A DNA stretch of 64,000 nucleotides from the NCBI RefSeq assembly GCF_000210095.1, contig NC_021039.1, forward strand, positions 2,204,113 to 2,268,112, written 5' to 3'. The number at the start of each line of letters is the position of its first letter. The stretch's first letter is position 1. The notes under the pieces are model-generated. The model was not told the origin of the DNA. It ran no database searches and saw only the letters and a program-made list of their open reading frames with translations. Origin of the DNA: Ruminococcus champanellensis 18P13 = JCM 17042 (GTDB taxonomy: Bacteria > Bacillota > Clostridia > Oscillospirales > Ruminococcaceae). Shown piece by piece: positions 43,163 to 51,827 of the stretch. The translations under genes and the position numbers were made by a program.

Positions 43163-44671
43163 ATGAAGCAAACCATTGAAACCAAACTAAAACCATTCAG
43201 CCCCGTGATTTTGGCGGCGGTAATCATACTCTGCTACCTGCTGACCGAAGGACTGAAGCTGAACGAAGTCCTTCTCCTGCATGAATCCGCCCATCTCATC
43301 AATGTACTGATGGGGGTGCTGATTATCATCGGTCTGCTGGTATTCCACTGCCGTGTCCGAAAAACGGATCAAACGGAGGAATTGATCCGGCTGATCCTGT
43401 TTGCCGGATTGGTCATGCGCATCGGCTATATGCTCTACACGGACGCTTACACCCGTCCCCACGATATTTCCGGCGGACACGACAGCTACATTTTGCAGAT
43501 TATACACAACGCCCGTCTGCCCCAGGACAATCACGGGCAATTCTATCAGCAACCGGTATATTATGTAATCAGTGCCATTGTTTCCTCTATCGTCAATGCC
43601 ATTCTGGGTACTTCCGCTGATGAGCACGCCCTGGTGAATGCGGCAAAGATCGTATCCTGCTTTGCATCCTGTTCCGTACTGCTGATGACCCCAAAGATCT
43701 GCAAGGAATTGGACCTGAATCGCCGGGCGCAGCCCATCGTACTGGCAGTCACTGCATTCCTGCCGGAATTTTACCTGCTGGCAGGGCGCGTGGGCCCCGA
43801 CTCCCTGTCCATCTACTTTATGATGCTGGCACTGCTGCTCACCATCCGCTGGTTCAAGAACCAGACCTTCCCGGTGACCATTCAACTGGCAGTGGTGTAT
43901 GGACTCGCCATCTCCACCAAGATCTCCTGTGCAGTATTTGCAATCTTTACGGCTGTGCTGATGCTGATCCGACTGGTACAGGCCATCAAGCAGAAGAAAG
44001 CAGCGCCCATGCTGGCAAAGCTGGGGGTGTTCGGCTGCATTTCCCTGCCTCTTGGCATGTGGTACTGCATCCGGAATCTGGTACGGTTTGACCAGGCGCT
44101 GAACTATGTATACCCCATTCCCATTACTTCTGACCTTTACTGCGGCGACCACTCCATTGCCTCCCGATTCCTGTGGTTTGACCTTGCCAACCTGAAAGCC
44201 AATCAGTATGCAAGCCCCTGGAATGACTATAATTATCCTATGTACCTGGTAAAAAGTTCCGTATTCGGTGAATTTAAATTCGGCATCCCGGACTGGGTAT
44301 CCTACGGGCTGGTGCTGGTAAACTTTGCGCTGATCCTGATTTCCCTGCTGGCTATGATCTACGTTGTGGTATGCTGCACCCATGCCAAGCCCATGCTGCG
44401 CTTTGGCATTCCGGCGCTGTGGATGTTCCTGTATGGCTTCAGCGTCAACTTCAACATCAACTACCCCTTCGGCTGCACCATGGATTTCCGCTACATCGTG
44501 CCCACTGCCATCTTCGGCGGGCTGTGTCTCTCTGTGGCATACAATAACAGTCTGGAACGGTACCAGAGCAAGCTGGAATCCCTTGCCGCAAAGACCGTGC
44601 GCTGTGTGATCCCCTGTCTGACGGCGGTATTCTCCGCACTGTCCGTTTACATGTACTGCGTGATCCGGTAG
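43163..44671 (+). CDS. GT39/ArnT-like membrane glycosyltransferase
   Basis: A 502-residue protein with about eleven hydrophobic segments. The first external loop holds GGHDSYILQIIH and QPVYYVISAI, which resemble the acidic first-loop motif of GT39/PMT and ArnT-type transferases using polyprenyl-phosphate sugars. The GRVGPDSLSIYFMML segment fits the same fold. It would glycosylate proteins or lipids on the outer membrane face; the acceptor is unknown. It lies 18 bases after the second GGDEF gene and may share its transcript, which would tie a surface-glycosylation gene to c-di-GMP genes. The terminator is at 44697. Confidence 0.78.
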   Translation: MKQTIETKLKPFSPVILAAVIILCYLLTEGLKLNEVLLLHESAHLINVLMGVLIIIGLLVFHCRVRKTDQTEELIRLILFAGLVMRIGYMLYTDAYTRPHDISGGHDSYILQIIHNARLPQDNHGQFYQQPVYYVISAIVSSIVNAILGTSADEHALVNAAKIVSCFASCSVLLMTPKICKELDLNRRAQPIVLAVTAFLPEFYLLAGRVGPDSLSIYFMMLALLLTIRWFKNQTFPVTIQLAVVYGLAISTKISCAVFAIFTAVLMLIRLVQAIKQKKAAPMLAKLGVFGCISLPLGMWYCIRNLVRFDQALNYVYPIPITSDLYCGDHSIASRFLWFDLANLKANQYASPWNDYNYPMYLVKSSVFGEFKFGIPDWVSYGLVLVNFALILISLLAMIYVVVCCTHAKPMLRFGIPALWMFLYGFSVNFNINYPFGCTMDFRYIVPTAIFGGLCLSVAYNNSLERYQSKLESLAAKTVRCVIPCLTAVFSALSVYMYCVIR

Positions 44672-44696
44672 GGTAAAACATAAACCAATAAAATAT

Positions 44697-44736
44697 ACCG
44701 CACAGAGCATCTTTTGGGGCTTTGTGCGGTTTTTAT
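44697..44736 (+). terminator. Terminator after the GT39-like gene
   Basis: CCGCACAGAGC and GCTTTGTGCGG form an 11-bp stem with one mismatch and a 10-base loop, then five T. The 3' arm shares CTTTGTGCGGT with the terminal repeat of the element at 7984-8157. Confidence 0.85.
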
Positions 44737-44762
44737 TTAAGTAAAAAAATACTTCCCTTCAC

Positions 44763-44791
44763 TTGAAATCACGCCGGTTCTATGCTATACT
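44763..44791 (+). promoter_or_regulatory. Promoter for the GH26 mannanase gene
   Basis: TTGAAA (44763-44768), a 17-base spacer and TATACT (44786-44791) with TGC before it. Confidence 0.72.
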
Positions 44792-44825
44792 GATGGTAAT
44801 TTCAAAACAAAGGAGTCGTGATGAC

Positions 44826-46676
44826 ATGAGAAAACAGAAACGCCAGTTGTCCGTCCTGCTGGCTTCTGCTGTGGCAATGACTACCCTGCTCAGCTTTCCC
44901 GGCGGCGCAGTATCCTCCGACACACTGACCACCTACGAGTTTGAACAGGGCGTGATCGACCGTGCCAAGCAGTACGATGCAGGCTGGACAGACACCAACG
45001 ATGCAGGCGATACCTACGACTGTACGGATCCCACCGGCAGCGGCTTTGTGTATCTGACCGACAAGGGCAGTTCCGTTACCTGTACAGTGGAGGTGGAAAA
45101 AGCCGGGCTGTACAATATGAATATCCGCTATCTGCAGCCCAATGACACCAACAAAAAGGTGCAGTATCTGAACATCAACGGCTCCAATCAAGGAGAAGTC
45201 ACCTTCCCCTATAATCTGAAGTGGAGCGAGATTACCACGCTGGTCACCCTGCGGGAGGGCAGCAACAGCATTGAGCTGAAGGGCTACTGGGGCTATACCT
45301 ACCTGGACAGCTTTACTCTGACCCAGGCGGACGAAAGCATTTCTCAGCTTTCTCCCACGGATTCTCTGTCCAATCCTCACGCCAACGACACCACGAAGCG
45401 GCTCTACGCTTACCTGCGCAGTGTGTACGGCAACCACATTCTTTCCGGTCAGCAGGAAATGTGCGGTTCCCACAACTACAATTACAATGCGGATCCTACC
45501 TCCGGATTCATCAAGGACAATGAGGCGGAGTTCACCTATATCCAGGAGCAGACCGGCAAGCAGCCCGCCATCCGGGGCATTGATTTCCTCACCTATCACC
45601 TGGATGAAAACGGGGAGCTTTCCTACCAGGACTATGCCGCAGAGCGTGCCATCGAGTGGACCAACAAGTACGGTGGCATCGCTACCATCAGCTGGCACTG
45701 GAGCGTCCCCTCCAGCACCGGCAATTACGCTTTCTATGTAGAATCCGCCAATGCAAACTATACGGATTTCAGCATCTCTAAAGCTGTCACTGAGGGCACC
45801 AAGGAGCACGAGATTATCATGAAGGATATTGAACTAGTGGCAAGCAAGTTTCAGATGCTGGAGGATGCAGACGTGTCCGTCATCTTCCGTCCCCTCCACG
45901 AGGCAGAGGGCGCATGGTTCTGGTGGGGCGCTGAAGGCCCGGAGCCCTGCGTCAAGCTGTACCGGCTGCTGTACGATCAGCTGACCAATGTGTACGGTCT
46001 GGACAATATTATCTGGGAATGGACGGGCTACACCACCCCCAATTCAGCTGCATGGTACCCGGGGGATGATGTGGTGGATCTGATTGGCTATGACAAGTAC
46101 AATGTCAGCGACGGCATCCCCAACCCCAGCGCCATCGCCTCCACCTTCTATGGGCTGGTTGCCAGCACCAACGGACAGAAAATGGTTGCCATGTCTGAGA
46201 ATGACGCAATTCCATCATTGGAAAATCTGGTAAATGACCGGGCTGCTTGGCTGTATTTCTGCCCCTGGTATGGGTACTACCTGACCGGAGAGGTCAACAA
46301 CCCGGTGGATCTGCTGAACGAGATCTACAACAGCGAATATTGCATTACGCTGGATGAGCTGCCGGATATCCGCAGCTTCCCGCTGGATGCCCCCTCCACC
46401 ACTGCTGCATCCACCACAGGCTCCGGAACGGTCACAACCACCGCTACCACAACCTCCCTGTACGGGGATGTGAACGCAGACGGCATTGTAGATATTGCAG
46501 ACACGGTGCTGCTGGCACGGTACATCGCCCAGGACAATGCAGTGAAGGTCAGCGAGGCAGGGCTACAGAATGCGGACTGTGTGCTGGATGGCAACATTGA
46601 CGCATCGGATCTGACCGCCATTGCTCGCTACCTTGCCCATCTGACCGACGCAGATCAATTGGGGATCAAGCCATAA
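44826..46676 (+). CDS. Secreted GH26 beta-mannanase with CBM35/6-like module and dockerin
   Basis: A 616-residue cellulosomal enzyme. It has a signal peptide (about 1-30), a CBM35/CBM6-like beta-sandwich (about 35-165, YEFEQGVIDRA to GYTYLDSFTL) and a GH26 catalytic domain (about 185-510). The acid/base is Glu359 in RPLHEAEGAWFWWG and the nucleophile is probably Glu458 in MSENDAIP. A short Thr/Ser linker leads to a type I dockerin with loops DVNADGIVDIAD and DCVLDGNIDASD; the second is less regular. It should cleave beta-1,4-mannan and attach to a scaffoldin. ATG 44826 has AAGGAG ten bases upstream; the longer frame from 44763 starts in the promoter. Confidence 0.93.
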   Translation: MRKQKRQLSVLLASAVAMTTLLSFPGGAVSSDTLTTYEFEQGVIDRAKQYDAGWTDTNDAGDTYDCTDPTGSGFVYLTDKGSSVTCTVEVEKAGLYNMNIRYLQPNDTNKKVQYLNINGSNQGEVTFPYNLKWSEITTLVTLREGSNSIELKGYWGYTYLDSFTLTQADESISQLSPTDSLSNPHANDTTKRLYAYLRSVYGNHILSGQQEMCGSHNYNYNADPTSGFIKDNEAEFTYIQEQTGKQPAIRGIDFLTYHLDENGELSYQDYAAERAIEWTNKYGGIATISWHWSVPSSTGNYAFYVESANANYTDFSISKAVTEGTKEHEIIMKDIELVASKFQMLEDADVSVIFRPLHEAEGAWFWWGAEGPEPCVKLYRLLYDQLTNVYGLDNIIWEWTGYTTPNSAAWYPGDDVVDLIGYDKYNVSDGIPNPSAIASTFYGLVASTNGQKMVAMSENDAIPSLENLVNDRAAWLYFCPWYGYYLTGEVNNPVDLLNEIYNSEYCITLDELPDIRSFPLDAPSTTAASTTGSGTVTTTATTTSLYGDVNADGIVDIADTVLLARYIAQDNAVKVSEAGLQNADCVLDGNIDASDLTAIARYLAHLTDADQLGIKP

Positions 46677-46680
46677 AAGA

Positions 46681-46713
46681 AAAGAGGAACTCCGAAAGGA
46701 GCTCCTCTTTTTT
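46681..46713. terminator. Terminator between the mannanase and LUD genes
   Basis: AAAGAGGAACTCC and GGAGCTCCTCTTT pair (one mismatch) around GAAA, with T runs on both strands. Confidence 0.88.
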
Positions 46714-46719
46714 AACGAA

Positions 46720-47388
46720 TCAATACCCAAGTGGCTCCGCCACCAGGATCACATGCATCCGATCCGGATTTCTCTGCTGAGCGGACACCAGGTAATTGCA
46801 GCAGATCCTGCCGTCCCCGTGACATCCGTCAGTCATGCCAGGAGCGGACTGATTCAGGGACATACAGCTGCCGGATTCCTTACAGTAGGTTGGACAGGAA
46901 AGACGCTCTGCATTTGCCGGAGCCGCACAGGTCTTGACCCGCTTGATCGCTGCGTCCAGATCCGGCACCAGCTTGTTGCAGCCTACTACCATAATGACCC
47001 GGCTGGGACCGTAGCTGATAGCAGCTACCCGATTGCTGTTGCCATCCACATTGTATAATTCCCCGTTGGCGGTCACCGCATTGGCGCTGCAAAGATATGC
47101 GTCTGCCGAAAAGCATTTCCGGTACAGTGTCTGCATCTCCTCCGGCTTACAGACGGCACGATCCAGGAACTGATAAGTGCCGCTGCGGAGCAGATCCATC
47201 ACGCCGCATTCCTCCAGGGTCATGGAACCGCCGCTGGCGACGATCTCCCCTGCATACAGCAGGGACTTGACCTGTTCCAGTGCCTCCGATTTGCTGTCCG
47301 CATAATACACATGCATCCGATTCCGGGTCAGGGCTTCTCCGGTTTTCTGCATCTGCCGTCTGATGATGGCCTTCTGGTTCTCATCCAT
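46720..47388 (-). CDS. LUD-domain protein (LutC/YkgG family)
   Basis: A 222-residue LUD-domain protein. It contains VASGGSMTLEECGVMDLL (about 50-67), ANAVTANGELYNVDGNSNRVAAISYGP and a VVGCNKLVPDLDAAIKRVK segment typical of the family. The C-terminal region holds a cluster of cysteines (CPTYCKESGSC, GRICCNY), as in clostridial members. LUD proteins take part in lactate oxidation with LutA/LutB, but neither is nearby and the function of solitary members is unknown. ATG 47388 has AAGGAG eight bases upstream. Confidence 0.85.
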   Translation of the reverse strand: MDENQKAIIRRQMQKTGEALTRNRMHVYYADSKSEALEQVKSLLYAGEIVASGGSMTLEECGVMDLLRSGTYQFLDRAVCKPEEMQTLYRKCFSADAYLCSANAVTANGELYNVDGNSNRVAAISYGPSRVIMVVGCNKLVPDLDAAIKRVKTCAAPANAERLSCPTYCKESGSCMSLNQSAPGMTDGCHGDGRICCNYLVSAQQRNPDRMHVILVAEPLGY

Positions 47389-47404
47389 TTCAAAAACTCC
47401 TTTC

Positions 47405-47435
47405 AAAAACGGGGAAGGACTGAGCCTTCCCCGTT
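47405..47435 (-). terminator. Terminator after the PrsA-like gene
   Basis: AACGGGGAAGG and CCTTCCCCGTT form an 11-bp stem with a 6-base loop, then TTTGAAA on the minus strand. It lies just before the RBS of the LUD gene. Confidence 0.75.
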
Positions 47436-47442
47436 GATTTCA

Positions 47443-48873
47443 TTAACCGCCGTAATAGCTGCTGTAGGACTTCATGATCGCATTGTAATAGGTGATGATA
47501 TCCAGATCCAGGGGATCATACCGCCGATAGGCTGCGGAATCACGCTCCTCCGTGTATCCCTTTGCCCATTCCTCCACTTTGGCATCAAAGGCATCCCCGT
47601 AAATGGTCTGACGAACTGATTCCACATTGGATTCGGACCAAAGATCATCTGCCGTCATACGATCCTCAATGTTCAGACGAACCACAATGTACAGTGCCTC
47701 ATCCTCTTCGATCAGCTCCGGAACCCCCAGCTTTGCATCGTTGAAAATAAAGTTGTAGGTCTTTTCAGAGGGAGTGTAGTTGATTTCCGTGGTAGTGGTC
47801 GTCCCCTCATCCTTCTTCTCGCTCTCCGGTGCAGTGGTCATCTTTGCAATGATACTCTCGTTGGGATATGGCTTGGTGGTGGTCGTGGTTTCGGAAGCAT
47901 CTCCGCTGCCACTGGTAGCCGGCGCAGTGGTGGCTGTGGTCACGGAAGGAATCACTGTTGTTTCCTCTGTCCGGTCTGCATCCTCATCCTGATCCGTACC
48001 CTGAATATCGGTGGTGGTTACGGTTGTGGTAGTCACGGTCGTGGTCTTGACGGTGGTAGCAGTGGTAATCAGATTCCCGGATTCATCCGTAGTGGTCACT
48101 GCTGCATTGGAAACAGAGGTGGCATACTCTTTATACTCGTCGATCACATTGTCAAACTCGTGAAGCATGCTCTCTTCGGTGGACTGTGCCTTGATCCGGT
48201 CCAGATACTGCTCCGCCATTTCCTTCAGCTTTGCCTTGCCGTCGGACTTGAGCAGATTACCCTCCCCATCGGTCAGCGGAATCTTAACATACTCCACACG
48301 GGCATTGTTTTCCTTGTAGTAGGTACGCAGGGATTCATCAGTTACGCCCTCAGAACCGCCCTCGCCGTAATATGCTTTATAAATAGCCGTGCGCTTTTCG
48401 CCGGACAGCAGTACATCCTTCACGGTCTGCTCGCCGATGCCGCTTGCGGTGTAGAAATCCCCCAGATACGCCCAGCTGGAAGCATAATATGTGTCGATCT
48501 CGCTCTTTGTATCCTCAGAGACCGTCAGATTCAGCCGCTCAAATTCCTTTTCAATGGCAACATACTGCAGGCAGTACTCAGTTGCCTTGTTCTGGATCCA
48601 TTCCTTGATGGGCAGACCCTCTACCATTTTGCCCTTGATGGCCTTCTTCAATTCCTTGTCGGTTTTATAGGACGCATAGTTGAAGTTCTCGGACTCTGCC
48701 AGGATCTTCAAAGCATCAAAATAGGCGTCAATGGAGTAGTAGATGTAGATGCCGGCACGGATCTCCATACCGTCCACCTTCATTACATTTGCCGTTCCCT
48801 CACCGCATCCGAAAAAGGAAAGCAGCATGATCATAGACAGCAGCGCCGCTGTACATTTTTTCAAAACGTTCAT
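47443..48873 (-). CDS. PrsA/SurA-like lipoprotein with Thr-rich insert
   Basis: A 476-residue lipoprotein. The signal peptide ends in a lipobox (LSFFGC, Cys at about 23). A helical chaperone-like region (about 35-245) resembles the N domains of PrsA and SurA foldases. A Thr/Glu/Asp-rich insert of about 110 residues follows (about 260-370), and a C-terminal region (about 375-450, YNFIFNDAKLGVPELIEEDEALYIVVRL) has the look of a parvulin-type or related module split from the first by the insert. It probably assists folding of secreted proteins outside the membrane. Whether isomerase activity remains is unclear. Its promoter is at 48913-48941. Confidence 0.75.
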   Translation of the reverse strand: MNVLKKCTAALLSMIMLLSFFGCGEGTANVMKVDGMEIRAGIYIYYSIDAYFDALKILAESENFNYASYKTDKELKKAIKGKMVEGLPIKEWIQNKATEYCLQYVAIEKEFERLNLTVSEDTKSEIDTYYASSWAYLGDFYTASGIGEQTVKDVLLSGEKRTAIYKAYYGEGGSEGVTDESLRTYYKENNARVEYVKIPLTDGEGNLLKSDGKAKLKEMAEQYLDRIKAQSTEESMLHEFDNVIDEYKEYATSVSNAAVTTTDESGNLITTATTVKTTTVTTTTVTTTDIQGTDQDEDADRTEETTVIPSVTTATTAPATSGSGDASETTTTTKPYPNESIIAKMTTAPESEKKDEGTTTTTEINYTPSEKTYNFIFNDAKLGVPELIEEDEALYIVVRLNIEDRMTADDLWSESNVESVRQTIYGDAFDAKVEEWAKGYTEERDSAAYRRYDPLDLDIITYYNAIMKSYSSYYGG

Positions 48874-48912
48874 GGTATTCCTCCTGCAATCGTTGAAATC
48901 AAATACCTGTTA

Positions 48913-48941
48913 ATTATACTATATTTCTCAGCGATTGTCCA
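48913..48941 (-). promoter_or_regulatory. Promoter for the PrsA-like gene
   Basis: Minus-strand TGGACA (48941-48936), a 17-base spacer and TATAAT (48918-48913). Confidence 0.7.
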
Positions 48942-49059
48942 TAGGTTTGGCGAAAAAAATTCGATTTCCACGAAATTTTCATGATTTTTTCTCATTGCCG
49001 GTACTGGATTTTCTGTTTGCCCTGTGGTATACTGTAGGAAAAGAACAGGAGGAACTTGC

Positions 49060-49812
49060 ATGCGAGCAGTGATTACAGGGGCAACGTCCGGAATCGGCAA
49101 AGAAATGGCGGTGTATCTGAGCCAGCTTGGATACGATCTGATTCTGACCGGCAGAAGTCAGAAGCATCTGGAACAGATGCAGAAAGCCCTTCCTACGGGG
49201 GTGGAGATCATCGCTTTGGATCTCAGCGAAGATCGGGCACCCTTTCAGCTATACGATTTTTGCAAAGATAAGCAGGTGGATGTGCTGGTGAACAATGCGG
49301 GATACGGTCTGTTCGGCACCTTCGACCAGATCGACCTGGAGGACGAGCTGCATATGCTGAACGTAAATATCCGGGCGCTGCACATTCTCACCAAGCTGTT
49401 TTTGCGGGACTTCAAGAAGCGGAATCGGGGCAGGATCCTGAATGTGGCATCCAGTGCCGGATTTCTTTCCGGTTCCCTGCTCTCCTCCTATTACGCCTCT
49501 AAAAATTATGTGGTGCGGCTGACGCTTGCCATTTATGAGGAGCTGCGCCGTGCCCACAGCAAAGTGACCGTCAGTCTGCTGTGCCCCGGGCCGGTGGATA
49601 CCAACTTCAACAACCGGGCAGGTGTCCAGTTTAGTATGCCTCCCGCCTCCCCGAAAAAGGTAGCACGGTACGGCATTGACGGAGCATTACAGGGCAAGTT
49701 GATTCTGATCCCGGGAATGGGCGTGCGGCTTGGAGTATTCGCAAGCCGGTTCGTACCTCACAAAATGATGTCCGCCATCACCTATGAGATCCAGAAGAAA
49801 AAGCTCAAATAA
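49060..49812 (+). CDS. Short-chain dehydrogenase/reductase
   Basis: A 250-residue classical SDR with a Rossmann fold. The cofactor loop is TGATSGIG (7-14), NNAGYG is at about 78-83, and the catalytic Tyr-Lys pair is Tyr144/Lys148 (SYYASK), with Ser131/132 upstream. An Arg at position 32 in TGRSQK suits NADP(H). The C-terminal region (PKKVARYGIDGALQGK) resembles the group of DltE-like and ketoreductase SDRs whose substrates are unknown. ATG 49060 has AGGAGG seven bases upstream. It has its own terminator, so it appears monocistronic. Confidence 0.9.
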   Translation: MRAVITGATSGIGKEMAVYLSQLGYDLILTGRSQKHLEQMQKALPTGVEIIALDLSEDRAPFQLYDFCKDKQVDVLVNNAGYGLFGTFDQIDLEDELHMLNVNIRALHILTKLFLRDFKKRNRGRILNVASSAGFLSGSLLSSYYASKNYVVRLTLAIYEELRRAHSKVTVSLLCPGPVDTNFNNRAGVQFSMPPASPKKVARYGIDGALQGKLILIPGMGVRLGVFASRFVPHKMMSAITYEIQKKKLK

Positions 49813-49814
49813 GC

Positions 49815-49851
49815 AAACGCCCGGAAGGCATACAACCTTTCCGGGCGTTTT
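49815..49851. terminator. Terminator between the SDR gene and folD
   Basis: AAACGCCCGGAAGG and CCTTTCCGGGCGTTT pair with a one-base bulge around CATACAA; T-rich sequence follows on both strands. Confidence 0.85.
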
Positions 49852-49865
49852 GTGTATGGGGCAGG

Positions 49866-50723
49866 TTATGCCAGACCATTCTGCTGCTTTGCAGCGGTCA
49901 GCGTGTTGCGCATCAGCATGGCAATGGTCATAGGACCCACGCCGCCGGGCACGGGAGTAATGTAACCTGCCTTGGGCTCCACTGCCGCAAAATCCACATC
50001 GCCGCACAGCTTGCCGTTGTCCAGTCGGTTCATGCCCACGTCAATGACAACAGCCCCTTCCTTTACCATGTCTGCGGTGACAAAATTCGCCTTTCCCACT
50101 GCCGCAACCAGAATATCCGCCTGTGCGCAAATCTCCTTCAGATTCTGTGTCCGGGAGTGACAGATGGTCACAGTGCCATTCTGATGCAGCAGCAGCATTG
50201 CCATAGGCTTGCCCACGATGTTGCTTCTGCCGATGACGACGCAGTTCTTGCCGCTGACGGATACGCCGGTGCTGGCGATCAGTTCCATAACCCCAGCCGG
50301 TGTGCAGGGCAGGAATGCATAGGAGCCGATCATGATTCTGCCCACGTTGGAGGGGTGGAATGCGTCCACATCCTTGTCCGGGCTGATAGCGTTGATGATC
50401 GCCTTTTCATCGATCTGCTTGGGCAGGGGCAGCTGCACCAGAATGCCGTTGACCTGGGGGTTCTCGTTCAGTACCTCCACCAGTTCCAGCAGCTCCTCCT
50501 GTGTGGTACCCTCATCCAGTGCGTACTCAAAGGACTGGAAGCCAACCGCCTCGCATGCTTTTTTCTTGTTGTTCACATATACCCGGGACGCCGGGTTATT
50601 GCCTACGATCACAACCGCCAGACCAACCTGCAGACCGGTTGCAGCCTTCAGCTGGGCTGCTTCCTCCTTGACCTGCTCCTTGACCTGTGCGGATACTTCC
50701 TTGCCGTCAATGATCTTTGCCAT
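49866..50723 (-). CDS. folD: Methylenetetrahydrofolate dehydrogenase/cyclohydrolase FolD
   Basis: A 285-residue bifunctional enzyme that interconverts 5,10-methylene-THF and 10-formyl-THF. Family motifs are visible: the YVNNKKKACEAVGF lysine region (about 51-64), PLPKQIDEKAIINAISPDKDVDAFH (about 100-125), GRSNIVGKPMAMLL (about 165-178) and the C-terminal PVPGGVGPMTIAMLMRNT. ATG 50723 has GAGGAGG eight bases upstream; the longer frame runs into lgt. It is 13 bases after lgt and last in the ymfF-ymfH-lgt-folD run. Confidence 0.96.
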   Translation of the reverse strand: MAKIIDGKEVSAQVKEQVKEEAAQLKAATGLQVGLAVVIVGNNPASRVYVNNKKKACEAVGFQSFEYALDEGTTQEELLELVEVLNENPQVNGILVQLPLPKQIDEKAIINAISPDKDVDAFHPSNVGRIMIGSYAFLPCTPAGVMELIASTGVSVSGKNCVVIGRSNIVGKPMAMLLLHQNGTVTICHSRTQNLKEICAQADILVAAVGKANFVTADMVKEGAVVIDVGMNRLDNGKLCGDVDFAAVEPKAGYITPVPGGVGPMTIAMLMRNTLTAAKQQNGLA

Positions 50724-50736
50724 GTTCCGTTCCTCC

Positions 50737-51822
50737 TCAATCCTTATCCGTTGATGTTTCCGATGTCTGTTCTTCAGACGCTGTTTCCGGTTCTGTATCC
50801 TCCGGCTCATCCTCCGCCAGGATCTTTTCCGTCAGCTCCACGTCCCCTTCCCGCTTCTTCCGGGCATTCTCCTCCCGGGCGGCAGCCTCCGCAAGCAACT
50901 GCTTGGATTCCGCCGTATCGCAGTACAGGTGATAATCCGCCCCCATGCGCTTGACACGGGAATAGCATACGATCAGCAGTACGATGGCAGTAACACAGGA
51001 AACCGCAGCCAGCACCTGGGATACTCGCAGGGTGCCGATGTACAGGCTGTCCGTGCGCAGTCCCTCTACAAAGAACCGCTCAAAGCCATACCATGCCACA
51101 TACATCAGGAAGATCTGTCCGTCAAATTTCCGGTGCTTCCGGGCAATGTATGCCAGCAGGAAGAAGCCCAGCAGGCACCAGACGGATTCGTACAAAAAGC
51201 AGGGGTGTACCGGGTAATGCTCGGACAGGTTGATGCCCTTCCCGTAGAGGGTGTTCCCTGCATAGGCGGTATTGTTCACGATCCATTCCTGGATCTTGCC
51301 GCTGGACATGCCGAAAATGCTGTCCGTATTGGTGCCGAAGGCTTCGTGATTGGTGAAGTTTCCCCAGCGGCCGATGCCCTGTCCCAGCAGAAAGCCCACT
51401 GCAACAATATCCAGCATCGGCATCAGCTTCACCTTCCGGAGCTTTGCCACCAGTCCGCCCACCAGTAATGCGCCGATGACACCGCCGTAAATGGCAAGTC
51501 CGCCGCCCCGGATGTTGAACAAGCTTTTCCAGTCACCGGCAAAGCTATCCCAATGGAACAGCACATAATAGATACGGGCACCTACGATGCCACCTACAAT
51601 GCCGCCGATCACTGCGTCAATGGCACGGTCAGGATCTATACCGTAACGCTTCATCTGGGAAAAGCCGTAGATCATAGCCAGAAGCATGCCAAAGGTGATA
51701 ATCAATCCGTACCAGGTGATCTGCATGCCGAAAATCGTGAACGCCACGCTTTTCACCGTAATGTCAATACCGAGTTTGGGAAATACAATTTCATAATAAC
51801 CAAGATCGCCGAGTTCTGTCAT
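50737..51822 (-). CDS. lgt: Prolipoprotein diacylglyceryl transferase Lgt
   Basis: A 361-residue polytopic enzyme that adds diacylglycerol to the lipobox cysteine of lipoproteins. Seven membrane segments are predicted in residues 20-290. The signature GRWGNFTNHEAFG (about 150-162), HPCFLYES (about 201-208) and FERFFVEGLRTDSL (about 249-262) are present. The C terminus carries an unusual acidic, charged tail of about 65 residues (from about 295) that normal Lgt proteins lack. It modifies proteins such as the PrsA-like lipoprotein nearby. ATG 51822 has AAGGAG eight bases upstream. Confidence 0.95.
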   Translation of the reverse strand: MTELGDLGYYEIVFPKLGIDITVKSVAFTIFGMQITWYGLIITFGMLLAMIYGFSQMKRYGIDPDRAIDAVIGGIVGGIVGARIYYVLFHWDSFAGDWKSLFNIRGGGLAIYGGVIGALLVGGLVAKLRKVKLMPMLDIVAVGFLLGQGIGRWGNFTNHEAFGTNTDSIFGMSSGKIQEWIVNNTAYAGNTLYGKGINLSEHYPVHPCFLYESVWCLLGFFLLAYIARKHRKFDGQIFLMYVAWYGFERFFVEGLRTDSLYIGTLRVSQVLAAVSCVTAIVLLIVCYSRVKRMGADYHLYCDTAESKQLLAEAAAREENARKKREGDVELTEKILAEDEPEDTEPETASEEQTSETSTDKD

Positions 51823-51827
51823 TGTCC

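Noticed and set aside
43187-44710. A 507-codon minus-strand frame
   Set aside because: It is antisense to the GT39-like gene, crosses its terminator and has no protein-like hydrophobic pattern or RBS.
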